Positions 8,672 to 17,038 are shown, counted from the stretch's first letter. The stretch: 64,000 nucleotides of DNA from Fimbriimonadaceae bacterium (GCA_019638675.1 JAHBTE010000001.1:2574605-2638604), one strand, 5' to 3'. Made by a program: numbers and translations. The notes: a model not told the origin generated them from the letters alone.

Positions 8672-9667
8672 ATGACTCCTTTCGCTGAACTCACTCCCCG
8701 CGCCCAAGTTGCATTACTCCGACCCTACGCCGAGGAGTTTGCGGCGGAATATGGCTTGAATCCCACCAAGGTTTCGCTGGCTAACCACGGCTTTAACACT
8801 ACGTTTCGAATAGATACGGCAAACAAGAGCTATGCGCTCCGCATGAACATCAACTCCGTTCGCTCTATTGAGAATCTACGGGCGGAAATCTTTTGGACTT
8901 CGCGACTAGCGAACTCTCCCGTTCACGCGGCTAAGCCAGTCAAGGCAAAGAACGGCGACTGGATTCTGATCCGCACGATTCCCAGCCTTCCAAGAGAAAC
9001 GGCGGTTGCGGTTTACGAATGGCTACCCGGTCGCAAGTTTCCTGGCATACCAAGCAGGAACACGATGAAAGAGCTGGGCCGAGTCACAAGATTGCTCCAC
9101 GAAAATACCGAAGGGCTAACCCTCCCCGACGACGCAACGTTACCTTTATTTGAAGATGTTTTACTCGGCAAGCCGCTAGAGCTTCGTGAGCATGGTTTTA
9201 CAGGCGATCTTGGTGTTATGCAGGCGGTTGTGGATGAAGCTAACGACGTAGTAAAAGTGCTCGGTAAGAAACCTGCACAAATCATCCACTACGACCTGCA
9301 TCGGTACAACATCATGAAGGAAGGTTCTACTCTTCATGTGTTAGATTTCGACGACTGCTTGCTCGGATGGCCGATGGTTGATGCTAGTGTTTCGATGTAT
9401 TACGCCCGCACCTTTAAGCCTTCTGCAAGTTTTAGAATCACCAAAGAGCCAGCCTACTGGCAAGGGTTTGGAAGCCACCCTACCGATCATGGAATCAGCG
9501 AAAGAGATTTCGAGGCCTTGGTCGCCAGCCGCCGCGTTATGCTTTGTAATGAGCTGTTCCAGATGATGAACGCGGACTACCGAAAAAAGGTCGTGGTCTA
9601 TGCGAACAAAGGCGCGGAGTTGATGGCGAGTTTTCTAAGAACCGGAGTTTACGACCCAACTGCTTAA
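8672..9667 (+). CDS. APH-family phosphotransferase (SrkA/homoserine kinase II-like)
   Basis: Cytosolic small-molecule or protein kinase of the aminoglycoside-phosphotransferase fold. Visible motifs are the nucleotide-binding NHGFNTTFRID turn and YALRMN lysine-equivalent strand, the Brenner motif IIHYDLHRYNIM, and the metal-binding LDFDDCLLGWPMVDAS. The general shape, with a C-terminal helical lobe (YWQGFGS...), is like SrkA/YihE stress kinases or ThrB2. The substrate cannot be told from sequence, and 'aminoglycoside resistance' should not be inferred. A GTG at 8651 would give a form 7 residues longer; the ATG at 8672, with GGGGGAAG 11 nt upstream, is preferred. Monocistronic by spacing. Confidence 0.85.
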   Translation: MTPFAELTPRAQVALLRPYAEEFAAEYGLNPTKVSLANHGFNTTFRIDTANKSYALRMNINSVRSIENLRAEIFWTSRLANSPVHAAKPVKAKNGDWILIRTIPSLPRETAVAVYEWLPGRKFPGIPSRNTMKELGRVTRLLHENTEGLTLPDDATLPLFEDVLLGKPLELREHGFTGDLGVMQAVVDEANDVVKVLGKKPAQIIHYDLHRYNIMKEGSTLHVLDFDDCLLGWPMVDASVSMYYARTFKPSASFRITKEPAYWQGFGSHPTDHGISERDFEALVASRRVMLCNELFQMMNADYRKKVVVYANKGAELMASFLRTGVYDPTA

Positions 9668-9710
9668 TTTTTTTTGAACGATCAGTGAGTTCCATAACAC
9701 TCAGCAAGTT

Positions 9711-10091
9711 ATGACCAGAAAGAGACTGGCATTATTTGGCGGATTGAGCATACTTACCCTAGCTGGGATGTGGGTTCTTACGTATATCGGCGGAAACACG
9801 ACCTGTGAAGGACGCAGTTTTTTGGTCGGAGCAACCGAGCTAAAACTCAAATTGGATAGTAGCGATGAGTTCGGATGCCATTACACCGTTCCAAAAGGAG
9901 TTGACATCGAGTCTTGGCTTAAAAAGCACGGGTACGAAATGAAAGGGATTGGTTGTGGCCCTATCTCTTCCACTGGTGATTTTTCCAACAAGACGAATTT
10001 TGTTTCTGTCACGTATAGCGAAATTGGGAAGGATACTAAGATGACAGTTCCAAACCAAGTTCAGTCTCTTAAAGAGGCTTTCCAAAGATAG
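9711..10091 (+). CDS. hypothetical protein with N-terminal membrane anchor
   Basis: A 126-residue product with a basic n-region and a hydrophobic helix (LALFGGLSILTLAGMWVLTYI, about residues 6-26), then a soluble extracytoplasmic domain holding three cysteines (TTCEGRSF, EFGCHYTV, GIGCGPIS). I recognise no family. The segment GVDIESWLKKHGYEMKGIGC has an alpha/beta look. It starts 43 nt after the phosphotransferase gene on the same strand, so it may be cotranscribed with it. The following 190 nt up to the RNHCP gene show nothing recognisable. Confidence 0.7.
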   Translation: MTRKRLALFGGLSILTLAGMWVLTYIGGNTTCEGRSFLVGATELKLKLDSSDEFGCHYTVPKGVDIESWLKKHGYEMKGIGCGPISSTGDFSNKTNFVSVTYSEIGKDTKMTVPNQVQSLKEAFQR

Positions 10092-10281
10092 ATGGAAAGG
10101 CAGTTCGTACCGTGAGGACAGCTTTCTTCTCAAACACAAGGTATTCTTGAAAACTGAGTTCTATGAAATCAGCCCGATCCTAAGAAGGTTCTGAGTAGTT
10201 TTCCCAAAACGCTAAGAGCCACATAGATTTCCCGTCGCCCGAAGCTCATGCTTCGCTGTAACCCATTTCAATTAGGATCAC

Positions 10282-10647
10282 TTGAAACGCACAAAAACAA
10301 AAATATCATCACGCCAGCTTAACCAGCCGTTCCGATGCCGGAATTGCTCGGTCATGGTTCATCCCGAAGGCGCAGGATCGCACCACCGTAACCACTGCCC
10401 CAACTGCCTGCATTCACTTCACCTGGATGACGTTCCCGGTGACCGAAGTGCCGATTGCGGTTCTGTTATGGAACCAGTCGCGCTTTGGGTGCGAAAAGGA
10501 AGCGAATGGGCGGTCATTCACCGCTGCAAATCGTGCGGAACACTCAGTTCTAATCGGGTAGCGGCCGATGACAATCCCTATGTTTTGCTTCAGTTAGCGG
10601 CAAAACCCCTTGCCAATGCACCGTTCCCTATCGAGCGGCTCCCATGA
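10282..10647 (+). CDS. RNHCP domain protein (zinc-binding, unknown function)
   Basis: A small soluble protein with the RNHCP signature itself, HHRNHCPNCLHS, preceded by FRCRNCSVMV and followed by DCGSVMEPVALWV and IHRCKSCGTLSSNRVAADDNP. Four paired-cysteine positions suggest two zinc sites. The family is widespread in Gram-positives and some Gram-negatives; its function is unknown. The start is a TTG with AGGA four to five nt upstream. It faces the STAS-like gene across a terminator hairpin. Confidence 0.9.
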   Translation: MKRTKTKISSRQLNQPFRCRNCSVMVHPEGAGSHHRNHCPNCLHSLHLDDVPGDRSADCGSVMEPVALWVRKGSEWAVIHRCKSCGTLSSNRVAADDNPYVLLQLAAKPLANAPFPIERLP

Positions 10648-10657
10648 ACTCATACCA

Positions 10658-10688
10658 AATAAGAAACCCCCGACCTAACGGCCGGGGG
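10658..10688 (-). terminator. rho-independent terminator of the STAS-like gene
   Basis: Arms CCCCCGACC (10667-10675) and GGCCGGGGG (10680-10688) pair with one mismatch around a TAAC loop. The minus-strand tail is TTTCTTATT, so it serves the gene at 10720-11061; the plus-strand side has no T-run. Confidence 0.75.
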
Positions 10689-10719
10689 AGGGTTGAGAAC
10701 GGACTCCAAACGGCTTGCT

Positions 10720-11061
10720 TTAGGCCGGATACGCCATGTATCGTTCGCGGCCTTGGAGAACATCATGCAAACGTGAGTTTGTCAATGTTGCCGCTTCATC
10801 TTCGCTGCGAGTGATAAACGTCACCCTTTGAGCGCCGGAAAGCAGGCATGTCTCCCGGATTTCTCCGAACATGTCAGAGACTCCTTTATCAAGTGTGCTT
10901 GCGGTGGAATAGTCCACCATTACCTCGTACTCGTGTCCTTGTTTAGATAGCAGCATATCGTGAATATCCTCACTAAAAGCCGAGGTTTCACTTTTGGTTA
11001 TGTGTCCGCCGAAGCTGACTTCAATTTGGCTGTTTTCAGGGTTCCAGGTCATCAGGTACAT
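10720..11061 (-). CDS. small STAS/SpoIIAA-like protein
   Basis: A 113-residue soluble product. The arrangement WNPENSQIEVSFGGHITKSE, AFSEDIHDMLL, EVMVDYSTASTLDKG and GAQRVTFITRSEDEA gives alternating strands and helices like a STAS or SpoIIAA-like fold, where a helix-capping Ser/Thr follows a VDYS/T strand. No neighbouring kinase, phosphatase or transporter supports a partner-switching role, so the fold call is a pattern judgement only. It has its own terminator and is followed upstream by about 150 nt with nothing recognisable. Confidence 0.6.
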   Translation of the reverse strand: MYLMTWNPENSQIEVSFGGHITKSETSAFSEDIHDMLLSKQGHEYEVMVDYSTASTLDKGVSDMFGEIRETCLLSGAQRVTFITRSEDEAATLTNSRLHDVLQGRERYMAYPA

Positions 11062-11209
11062 GGGTAAGGGTCAATCCTCCAATGTGCACCGCGCGGAAAA
11101 CTCTTTCCAACTTGGTACATCAAGGTTATTCACCATTGGGCGGATGGATTCCCCGTAACAGTTAACAGGCATGAAATATTCCCGCTTTGTTGCTGGGATT
11201 TACCGCGAT

Positions 11210-11578
11210 TCATTCCTCTATCTTAATATCACGGCGGAATAGTAAGCGGCTTGTAAGCGCCCGAGGATCAGGATGCACTAAGGCTATCAATCCTGCAGCC
11301 TTTGAGCCTAAGTTGAGCGCATCCTCAAAGGCAGCCCATTGTGTAAAGGTCATAAAATTCGCAGGATTTGTAAATGCGCCAAGCAAATTAGTTACGATGA
11401 TAAGAAAAAGTATTGCTCCAAAAGTTGCATAAGGTATTAGTACAAAAAATAACACCCAGCGCCTGCCAGCAGCTGGCGAGAACAATGATTTTGCTATCGG
11501 TGCAAGAGTTGGAAACACATAAAAAATATACAGCCCTTTGAAAAAATTCAAAGGGCTGTATTCATTTGTTAAGTCCAA
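11210..11578 (-). CDS. possible small membrane protein downstream of clpX
   Basis: An open frame of 122 codons starting three nt after the clpX stop. It encodes one strong hydrophobic stretch (WVLFFVLIPYATFGAILFLI, then IVTNLLGAF), probably a long membrane helix or a hairpin, plus an amphipathic C-terminus rich in Arg. The first 17 codons run through the clpX terminator hairpin, so if the gene is real its start is probably further in (for example the GTG that reads VFPTLAP) and it needs its own promoter. I recognise no family. Could be spurious. Confidence 0.4.
   Translation of the reverse strand: MDLTNEYSPLNFFKGLYIFYVFPTLAPIAKSLFSPAAGRRWVLFFVLIPYATFGAILFLIIVTNLLGAFTNPANFMTFTQWAAFEDALNLGSKAAGLIALVHPDPRALTSRLLFRRDIKIEE
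11515..11560 (-). terminator. clpX operon terminator
   Basis: A perfect 14-bp hairpin: arms TACAGCCCTTTGAA (11529-11542) and TTCAAAGGGCTGTA (11547-11560) with an AAAA loop. On the minus strand it is followed by TATTTTTTATG, a good U-tract, and lies 22 nt after the clpX stop. Confidence 0.9.
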
Positions 11579-11581
11579 TGA

Positions 11582-12883
11582 CTAGCTGGCTTCTTTGATC
11601 ATCTCAGCGGTCATCAGAATCGGCTGAGTCTTCTCGGTTATTACTCCCGGAGGAATAACGACCCGCTTCACGTCCGTCTTACTTGGAACTTCGTACATCA
11701 CTTCCAGCATCATTTGTTCAATGATGGCCCGAAGAGCGCGAGCACCAGTTTTGCGCTTGAGTGCTTCCTGGGCGATCTCGCGTAATGCTTCTGCGGCGAC
11801 CTGGAGTTCCACACCGTCGAGTTCAAAAAACCGCGCATATTGCTTCATAATTGCGTTCTTCGGGCCAGTGAGGATTTGGATGAGTGCTTCCTCATCCAAT
11901 TGATCCAACGCTGTGATTACCGGCAGACGACCGATGAATTCTGGAATCAGACCAAATTTCATCAAGTCTTCTGGGTTGACGTTTTGCAATACGTCGTTTT
12001 TGCGTTCCTGTTTGCTTTGAGGTTCGCTGCGGAATCCCATCACGTTCTCTTTCTGGCGCCGCATGATGATCTCCTCGAGACCATCGAACGCGCCACCGCA
12101 AATGAAGAGGATATTGCTAGTATCAACTTGAAGATAATCCTGCTGAGGATGCTTGCGTCCACCTTGGGGCGGAACATTGGCAACCGTTCCTTCTAGAATC
12201 TTAAGCAATGCTTGCTGAACGCCTTCCCCACTTACATCACGGGTGATGGATGGGTTGTCGCTCTTGCGGCTGACTTTGTCAATTTCATCGACATAGATGA
12301 TTCCGCGTTCGCAAAGATCTTTCGGATTCCGAGGATCCATGGTTTCGGCGGCTTGCCAAAGCTTTAGCAAGATGTTCTCAACATCTTCGCCCACATAACC
12401 TGCTTCTGTGAGAGCGGTTGCATCAGCGATAGCAAACGGCACTTCGAGCATACGAGCCAGCGTTTGGGCGAGCAGTGTCTTACCGCTACCCGTTGGCCCA
12501 ACCATGAGGATGTTGCTCTTTTGAAGTTCAACTTCCGCATCGTCGCCGCGAGTGTTGATTCGCTTGTAGTGGTTGTAAACCGCAACTGCGAGTGCCCGCT
12601 TTGCCGATTCTTGACCGATTACGTACGAATCAAGGAACTCAACGATTTCCTTTGGCTTTGGCACAGATTCCATGCTTCCGCTGAATCCGCCAGCTGTGGC
12701 CTGAAGAGCGGCTGCCGGAGCAGCATCAATCCGCTTGGTGCCTTCGTTGCTCAGAATCTCTTTGCAAAGCTCCACGCAGTCCGAACAGACTGCCCCGTGG
12801 AGGCCCACGATCAGCTTAGGAACTTGCTCTTTTTTCTTACCGCATAGACAACAGCGGTCTCGACGCTCTTCTGTTTTTGCCAT
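11582..12883 (-). CDS. clpX: ATP-dependent protease ATP-binding subunit ClpX
   Basis: Hexameric AAA+ unfoldase that feeds substrates, including ssrA-tagged ones made through SmpB, to ClpP. The N-terminal zinc domain has Cys11/Cys14 and Cys33/Cys36. The Walker A GPTGSGKT is at residues 129-136, then [11 protein letters not shown], Walker [10 protein letters not shown], sensor region [16 protein letters not shown] and the RTGARALR-type [13 protein letters not shown] near the C-terminus. Length 433 is normal. It follows clpP by 13 nt in the tig-clpP-clpX operon and is closed by a strong terminator. Confidence 0.98.
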   Translation of the reverse strand: MAKTEERRDRCCLCGKKKEQVPKLIVGLHGAVCSDCVELCKEILSNEGTKRIDAAPAAALQATAGGFSGSMESVPKPKEIVEFLDSYVIGQESAKRALAVAVYNHYKRINTRGDDAEVELQKSNILMVGPTGSGKTLLAQTLARMLEVPFAIADATALTEAGYVGEDVENILLKLWQAAETMDPRNPKDLCERGIIYVDEIDKVSRKSDNPSITRDVSGEGVQQALLKILEGTVANVPPQGGRKHPQQDYLQVDTSNILFICGGAFDGLEEIIMRRQKENVMGFRSEPQSKQERKNDVLQNVNPEDLMKFGLIPEFIGRLPVITALDQLDEEALIQILTGPKNAIMKQYARFFELDGVELQVAAEALREIAQEALKRKTGARALRAIIEQMMLEVMYEVPSKTDVKRVVIPPGVITEKTQPILMTAEMIKEAS

Positions 12884-12896
12884 AAACCTTCTTTTA

Positions 12897-13496
12897 TTAT
12901 CGTTCGCCCGGCTTCAGAACTTTATCTACAATTCCGTAATCTGCCGCTTCTTGCGCCGACATGAAGTAATCACGGTCGCAGTCTTTTGAAACTTGCTCAA
13001 CGGTTTTGCCTGTCGCATCGGCCAAGATTCCCATCAGAACCTGCATGTATTTCTCAGCTTCTTGGATGGCGATCTTCATATCGGTCAGCTGACCGCGGGC
13101 TCCACCAGAAACTTGGTGGATCATGACACGGGCGTTATTCAAGCAATATCGCTTGCCTTTGGTACCACCAGCGAGGAGTACTGCCCCCATGCTGGCCGCT
13201 TGACCCACACAGATGGTTGCGACATCAGGCTTGATCATCTTCATTGTATCGTAGATAGCCAGTCCTGCACTAACGCTTCCTCCGGGGCTGTGGATATAGA
13301 AATCAATGTCCTTATCGGGATCTTCTTTTTCCAGGAATAGAAACTGTGCAATCAACAGGTTTGCAACATAGTCATCTACTGGGGTGCCCAGAAATACGAT
13401 GCGATCCTTTAACAGCCTTGACCAAATGTCGTAGCTGCGTTCTCCACGGGCGGTTTGCTCAATAACAAACGGCACTCCAACATTCATTTCATTCAT
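12897..13496 (-). CDS. clpP: ATP-dependent Clp protease proteolytic subunit ClpP
   Basis: Serine protease that forms a double heptamer with ClpX. The catalytic Ser102 is in [10 protein letters not shown], His127 in VMIHQVSGG, and the Asp is in the [18 protein letters not shown] region. [18 protein letters not shown] and the Asp/Phe-rich C-terminal motif [16 protein letters not shown] are canonical. A short N-terminal segment ([19 protein letters not shown]) matches the axial loop and propeptide region. It sits between tig and clpX, the conserved order; the tig-clpP gap is 64 nt. Confidence 0.98.
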   Translation of the reverse strand: MNEMNVGVPFVIEQTARGERSYDIWSRLLKDRIVFLGTPVDDYVANLLIAQFLFLEKEDPDKDIDFYIHSPGGSVSAGLAIYDTMKMIKPDVATICVGQAASMGAVLLAGGTKGKRYCLNNARVMIHQVSGGARGQLTDMKIAIQEAEKYMQVLMGILADATGKTVEQVSKDCDRDYFMSAQEAADYGIVDKVLKPGER

Positions 13497-13560
13497 GCAT
13501 CAATCCTTTGTTCTTTATTGTTATCGGGCCTGGCGGGTCATCCATGCAGGCCCAGTTTAA

Positions 13561-15006
13561 TTACTTCTTCGCTGGCTTCTTCGTTCCCTTAGCCGGAGCC
13601 TTCTCCGCCTTTGGTTCCGCTTTAGCCGATTTCGACGAGGCTTTTGCCGGAGCTTTGCCTCCAGTGCTGCCCTTGACTTCTTCAACTTTCGCGTTTTCAA
13701 TCAGAAGGTCCGTGACCTTGCTCGCCATTGCACGGAAGATGATTTCTTCTCGGACTTGACCACCATATTGCTTGGTAAACGCATCTACTTGATCCTGAGG
13801 AACATTGTTTTCAGCAAGAACCTGGCGGAAATGGAAGTCAACATCGGAATTCTCAATTTTCATGCCATGGTCTTGGAACAAGCGCTGAATAATGAGCGCG
13901 CGTCGCACATTGACCTTTGCTTCGTCACGAAGAGAATCCATGAATTGCTCTTCCGTGAGGTTGTTGGCTTCAAAGTATTGAGCGAAAGTTGCGTTATTGC
14001 GTTCGAGTTCAGCTCCGAGTTCTCGAATGCGGCGATCTACCACTCCTTCCCAAGTGTTATCGGCTACGTGAACCGTGCTCTTTTCGAGAAGTGAATCAAG
14101 CAGTTGGTCGCGAACCATATCCTTGACCATGTTTTGCTTGACGGTGGTGATTCCTTCACGAACTCGCTCTTTGAGTGCATCAACATTGTCGAAATTGAAC
14201 GCGGCGGCGAATTCGTCGGTCAGATCAGGTAACTGGAAGGCACTGACTGACTTGACCAAAATCTTGGTTTTGAGCTTTTGGCCCTTCCAAGCTTCGTGTT
14301 GGAAGCTATCGGGGAAGCTGAGTTCTTCAACTTTCACGTCATCCGTGCTCATGCCCATGATGGCTTTATCGAGGCCAGGGAACGTTTGACCAGCGATCAC
14401 CATGAAGCTGCGAGTGTCGTTGGCATCCCAATCTACGCTGAGAGAAAGGACAACTGCGTCGCCTTCTTGAATTCCACGAGTGGTGACTTCGCTCTTCTTA
14501 CCTGCGCCTCGGCGAAGCTCGTCAATCTGGTGATTGATTTCGTCTTCGGTGACTTCAACTGCGGGCTTTTGAGCCTGGAGACCTTTGAAGTCTGCCAATT
14601 CAACAACCGGAGCCAGAGGCACTTTCAATTTAAAATCAAAGGTTGGGGTTGCGATTTTTCCATCATCCAGGGTTTCCCCGCCGCGGTGGAACATCGAAAT
14701 GTCAACGCTTGGCATTCCATCTGGCTTAATGGATTCCTTTTCTAAAACTTCATCATAAGCGGCGCGGATGATCACGTCGGCGGCCTTTTCGTAAAGTGCC
14801 TGAGGGTTCAGCCCTTCTTCGATCATGTGTTTGGGGGCTTTGCCTGGTCGGAATCCAGGGACTCGCACCTTTTTGCCCAATTCACGTACTGCCTTCTCAA
14901 ATCCAGACTTAATCTGATCTTCAGAACAACTGATTTCTAATTGAACCGTCGCTGGGTTCAAATCTTCGCGCTTAATTTTCATGTCTGCCATAACGGAATT
15001 GGCCAT
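13561..15006 (-). CDS. tig: trigger factor (ribosome-associated chaperone/PPIase)
   Basis: Chaperone that meets nascent chains at the ribosome exit tunnel. The ribosome-binding signature is VRVPGFRPGKAPKHM in the N-terminal domain. A FKBP-type middle domain (QEGDAVVLSLSVDWD...KVEELSFPD) and a long helical C-terminal domain follow. After the normal end it carries an extra low-complexity tail of about 40 residues rich in Lys, Ala and Pro (GKAPAKASSKSAKAEPKAEK). The frame extends to 15054, but ATG 15006 has GAGGGG at the right spacing and gives the standard N-terminus; 481 residues. First gene of tig-clpP-clpX. Confidence 0.96.
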   Translation of the reverse strand: MANSVMADMKIKREDLNPATVQLEISCSEDQIKSGFEKAVRELGKKVRVPGFRPGKAPKHMIEEGLNPQALYEKAADVIIRAAYDEVLEKESIKPDGMPSVDISMFHRGGETLDDGKIATPTFDFKLKVPLAPVVELADFKGLQAQKPAVEVTEDEINHQIDELRRGAGKKSEVTTRGIQEGDAVVLSLSVDWDANDTRSFMVIAGQTFPGLDKAIMGMSTDDVKVEELSFPDSFQHEAWKGQKLKTKILVKSVSAFQLPDLTDEFAAAFNFDNVDALKERVREGITTVKQNMVKDMVRDQLLDSLLEKSTVHVADNTWEGVVDRRIRELGAELERNNATFAQYFEANNLTEEQFMDSLRDEAKVNVRRALIIQRLFQDHGMKIENSDVDFHFRQVLAENNVPQDQVDAFTKQYGGQVREEIIFRAMASKVTDLLIENAKVEEVKGSTGGKAPAKASSKSAKAEPKAEKAPAKGTKKPAKK

Positions 15007-15114
15007 CTTGTATCCCCTCAGGTTACCCGGCAGGGTTCGGCGAAAACTGGGCACCCGCTTAGCCCTGGTTTGAGCTTAGGAATCTGGGTAACTTTGAATC
15101 TGAAACCAGCTTGA

Positions 15115-15283
15115 CCTGTCGTGGGTCAAGACGTTCCGATCCTGATCGGAGCGTTCAGGGGAAGTCCGGTGAGAATCCGGCACTGTGCCGCAACGGTGAT
15201 CCTTAGCAATTAAGGTCAGTCCGAATGCCTGCCGTGTTTCTTGAAAATCAGAAGGCTAACCTACGAGCATGGGGCAGGCGTCA
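15115..15283 (+). promoter_or_regulatory. cobalamin (B12) riboswitch
   Basis: The conserved core is plain on the plus strand: GGGGAAGTCCGGTGAGAATC, then CCGGCACTGTGCCGCAACGG, then the B12 box AGTCCGAATGCCTGCC at 15218-15233. An upstream hairpin (ACGTTCCG / CGGAGCGT near 15131-15154) fits a peripheral stem. The sequence GGCAGGC at 15273-15279 is a perfect 7-nt complement of GCCTGCC in the B12 box (15227-15233) and lies immediately after an ATG, so it could act as an alternative pairing partner in the expression platform. Limits of the element are approximate. The next annotated gene in the same direction is a pseudopilin, not a B12 gene. Confidence 0.9.
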
Positions 15284-15346
15284 ACAATGGCGTTTGTCTG
15301 GCCCTTCGTAAATCAATCCTTCTGGCCCAACTGGTCAGAACAATGA
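15269..15346 (+). CDS. putative 25-residue leader peptide between riboswitch and pseudopilin
   Basis: From ATG 15269, inside the riboswitch expression platform, a 25-codon frame ends in a TGA whose first two bases are the last two of the pseudopilin ATG (ATGA overlap). The peptide holds three Trp and three Phe in its second half ([13 protein letters not shown]). The start codon abuts the GGGGCAGG sequence that can pair with the B12 box. This arrangement fits a translated leader coupled to the downstream gene, but there is no obvious ribosome binding site, and a chance frame of this length is quite possible. Confidence 0.35.
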   Translation: MGQASTMAFVWPFVNQSFWPNWSEQ

Positions 15347-16119
15347 AAAAAGCATTCACGCTTATCGAACTCCTCGTCGTCATCGCGATCATTGCGATTC
15401 TTGCTGCGATTCTCTTCCCCGTTTTTGCCCAGGCAAAAACCGCCGCCAAAGCCACCCAGTCGCTGAGCAATCTCAAACAGATTGGCCTTGCTTGGAACAT
15501 GTATCTCGCCGATTACGACGACACCTGTATGCGCGACCGAACCGATTCGCCAGGGAAAACCTACTACTGGTGGGGCAGTTTTGATGGCACAACGCTCCGC
15601 AAAAACGAAGCCCTTCTCTTCCCCTATATGCGAAATGGACAGATTCAAAGCGACCCGCTGTTTGATCTCAAAAACCGTTCCGCTCTGGGAGACACAGGCT
15701 ACGGATACAACTACGCTTACCTTTCGCCGAGCGATTATCCCGCCCCGACTTACAAAGAGGTTCCCAGGCCCGTAAATGCTTCGCAAATCGAGCGCACTGC
15801 GGAAACCATTGCATTTGCCACTTCGGCCCGGATTAACAACTGGTCTTCATCGGCGGCTGTTTTGGAATCTAATTCGTACCTGGAACCACCCAGTTCCGAA
15901 TTCCCTACCATCCATGGACGGGCGGCAAAAATGGCTGTAGTCGTGTGGACAGATTTCCATGCCAATCGCATGCGCCCGGTTCTGCGGAGTGGATCGTTTG
16001 GTTATGGTTACAACGAATCTATGTTCAAGCCGTACGATTTGGGCGATTTGCTGAAAGCTGGGTGTTCGTTTGGTTCAACTTGCGAGGATTACTACTTCGC
16101 GACTGCAAAGGTGGAGTAG
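15343..16119 (+). CDS. type II secretion pseudopilin-like protein (prepilin N-terminal methylation signal)
   Basis: A 258-residue protein with a class III signal: short basic leader (MKKA) then [19 protein letters not shown], the prepilin peptidase/N-methylation motif with Glu5 of the mature form, continuing into [17 protein letters not shown] and [18 protein letters not shown]. This is the Armatimonadota/Planctomycetes style of DUF1559-like pseudopilin. The C-terminal part has the TDFHANRM block, a divergent version of the usual FADGH motif. An in-frame TTG at 15241 would add 34 residues before the signal and lies inside the riboswitch, so ATG 15343 is chosen. A B12 riboswitch precedes it. 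No other secretion gene is adjacent. A paralogue is at 58813-59619. Confidence 0.9.
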   Translation: MKKAFTLIELLVVIAIIAILAAILFPVFAQAKTAAKATQSLSNLKQIGLAWNMYLADYDDTCMRDRTDSPGKTYYWWGSFDGTTLRKNEALLFPYMRNGQIQSDPLFDLKNRSALGDTGYGYNYAYLSPSDYPAPTYKEVPRPVNASQIERTAETIAFATSARINNWSSSAAVLESNSYLEPPSSEFPTIHGRAAKMAVVVWTDFHANRMRPVLRSGSFGYGYNESMFKPYDLGDLLKAGCSFGSTCEDYYFATAKVE

Positions 16120-16177
16120 CTCGGGTTTTTCTTACCAAGCCTGGGAGGAGATTAAGAGGTCGGTTCTTCATTTTATC

Positions 16178-16254
16178 GTGCCCCTACCTTTGATTGCAAA
16201 GGTAGGGATTTTATTAGCCCAACCCCACCCTAACCCTCCCCAGGCTGGGGGAGA
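16178..16254 (+). repeat. composite intergenic repeat, copy A
   Basis: Begins CGTGCC and contains a perfect 11-bp hairpin, CCCTACCTTTG (16182-16192) and CAAAGGTAGGG (16197-16207), then ATTTTATTAG, then a C-rich block with a second imperfect hairpin (CTCCCCAG / CTGGGGGAG). It matches copy B at 16915 over about 75 bp with only a handful of differences, in the same orientation. The first hairpin plus T-rich tail could terminate the pseudopilin transcript. The C-rich part translates as the familiar spurious PHPNPPQAGG string seen in dispersed repeats of many bacteria. Confidence 0.85.
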
Positions 16255-16304
16255 GAAACTTAGAACTTTCCCTACATTAAGCTTTTCTGGTACATAATCG
16301 TATT

Positions 16305-16865
16305 GTGAAAGTTGCGGGCTGTCTCGTTCTGTTCCTATTTCTATTCGGGTGCTCTTCAACTAAAAAAATTGCGGAATTATCGCCGACCGTTGCACAACCT
16401 GACATGTCAAATACTGTAACGGTCTCAGTTCCGGCCGATAGTCATAGAAAGTCATTTACCTTTCAGATGCCAACGAACCTGGCTACGCTTAGACGTGTTA
16501 GCAATGGAATTGCCGCGGTCAAAACGCGTTCGGGAGCCAATATTTTTTTGTGGGTGCCAATACCAGGAGAGCGCGAAATTGAAGATGAATATGGACGAAA
16601 GCATATTGAAACAAAATACTACAGTGAAATGAAGCGAGAATTACTTGAGGAAGTTAATCGCAGACCAACGGCGGATCATATTATCGCAAATAGTTTTGCC
16701 GGATACTGGCGGTACCATAGTTCTGGTGCAAGTATCCACTTGTTCTCTGAAAGTGAAGTCGTGTTTGTAGGTTGCGGATTTGAGAAAGATAATTCCCCGA
16801 CAGAATATGAATGCTTACAGTTTATCCATTATCTTATTTGGAGCATCAAAGTAGGCACCTCTTAG
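16305..16865 (+). CDS. hypothetical lipoprotein between two repeat copies
   Basis: A 186-residue lipoprotein: signal VAGCLVLFLFLFGC with lipobox LFGC (Cys16), then SSTKK. The start is a GTG. The mature part has a beta-strand rich region (NTVTVSVPADSHRKSFTFQM), the string SGANIFLWVPIPG and a charged helix (YYSEMKRELLEEVNRRPT). I recognise no family. It is flanked by directly repeated 75-bp elements (16178-16254 and 16915-16991), an arrangement that could reflect repeat-mediated insertion or duplication. AT content seems higher than in neighbouring genes by eye, which would fit a foreign origin, but I have not measured it. Confidence 0.65.
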   Translation: MKVAGCLVLFLFLFGCSSTKKIAELSPTVAQPDMSNTVTVSVPADSHRKSFTFQMPTNLATLRRVSNGIAAVKTRSGANIFLWVPIPGEREIEDEYGRKHIETKYYSEMKRELLEEVNRRPTADHIIANSFAGYWRYHSSGASIHLFSESEVVFVGCGFEKDNSPTEYECLQFIHYLIWSIKVGTS

Positions 16866-16914
16866 CAAAGTCAACGATAAAAGCACTCATTGTTTTCCTT
16901 TTCGGAAAACTGAT

Positions 16915-16991
16915 CGTGCCCCTATCTTTGATTGCAAAGGTAGGAATTCTATTAGCCCAACCCCGCCCTAACCCTCCCCAGGCTCGGGGAG
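16915..16991 (+). repeat. composite intergenic repeat, copy B
   Basis: Same orientation and layout as copy A: CGTGCC, arms CCTATCTTTG (16921-16930) and CAAAGGTAGG (16935-16944) with one A-C mismatch, a T-rich spacer ending ATTAG, then the C-rich block with a CTCCCCAGGCTCGGGGAG pseudo-palindrome. The mismatch is in the first arm only, so copy A looks closer to the intact form. Confidence 0.85.
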
Positions 16992-17038
16992 GCAGACGTT
17001 AAGTCTGGGTGCCACTGGTGAAACCAGTGCAAAGAATT

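Noticed and set aside
15241-15342. In-frame upstream extension of the first pseudopilin starting at TTG 15241
   Set aside because: It lies in the riboswitch and would put 34 residues before the prepilin leader, which must be at the N-terminus for processing.
16201-16297. Frames coding PHPNPPQAGG-like strings in the repeats
   Set aside because: These are translations of the C-rich repeat itself, a well-known source of spurious proteins; no gene is supported.
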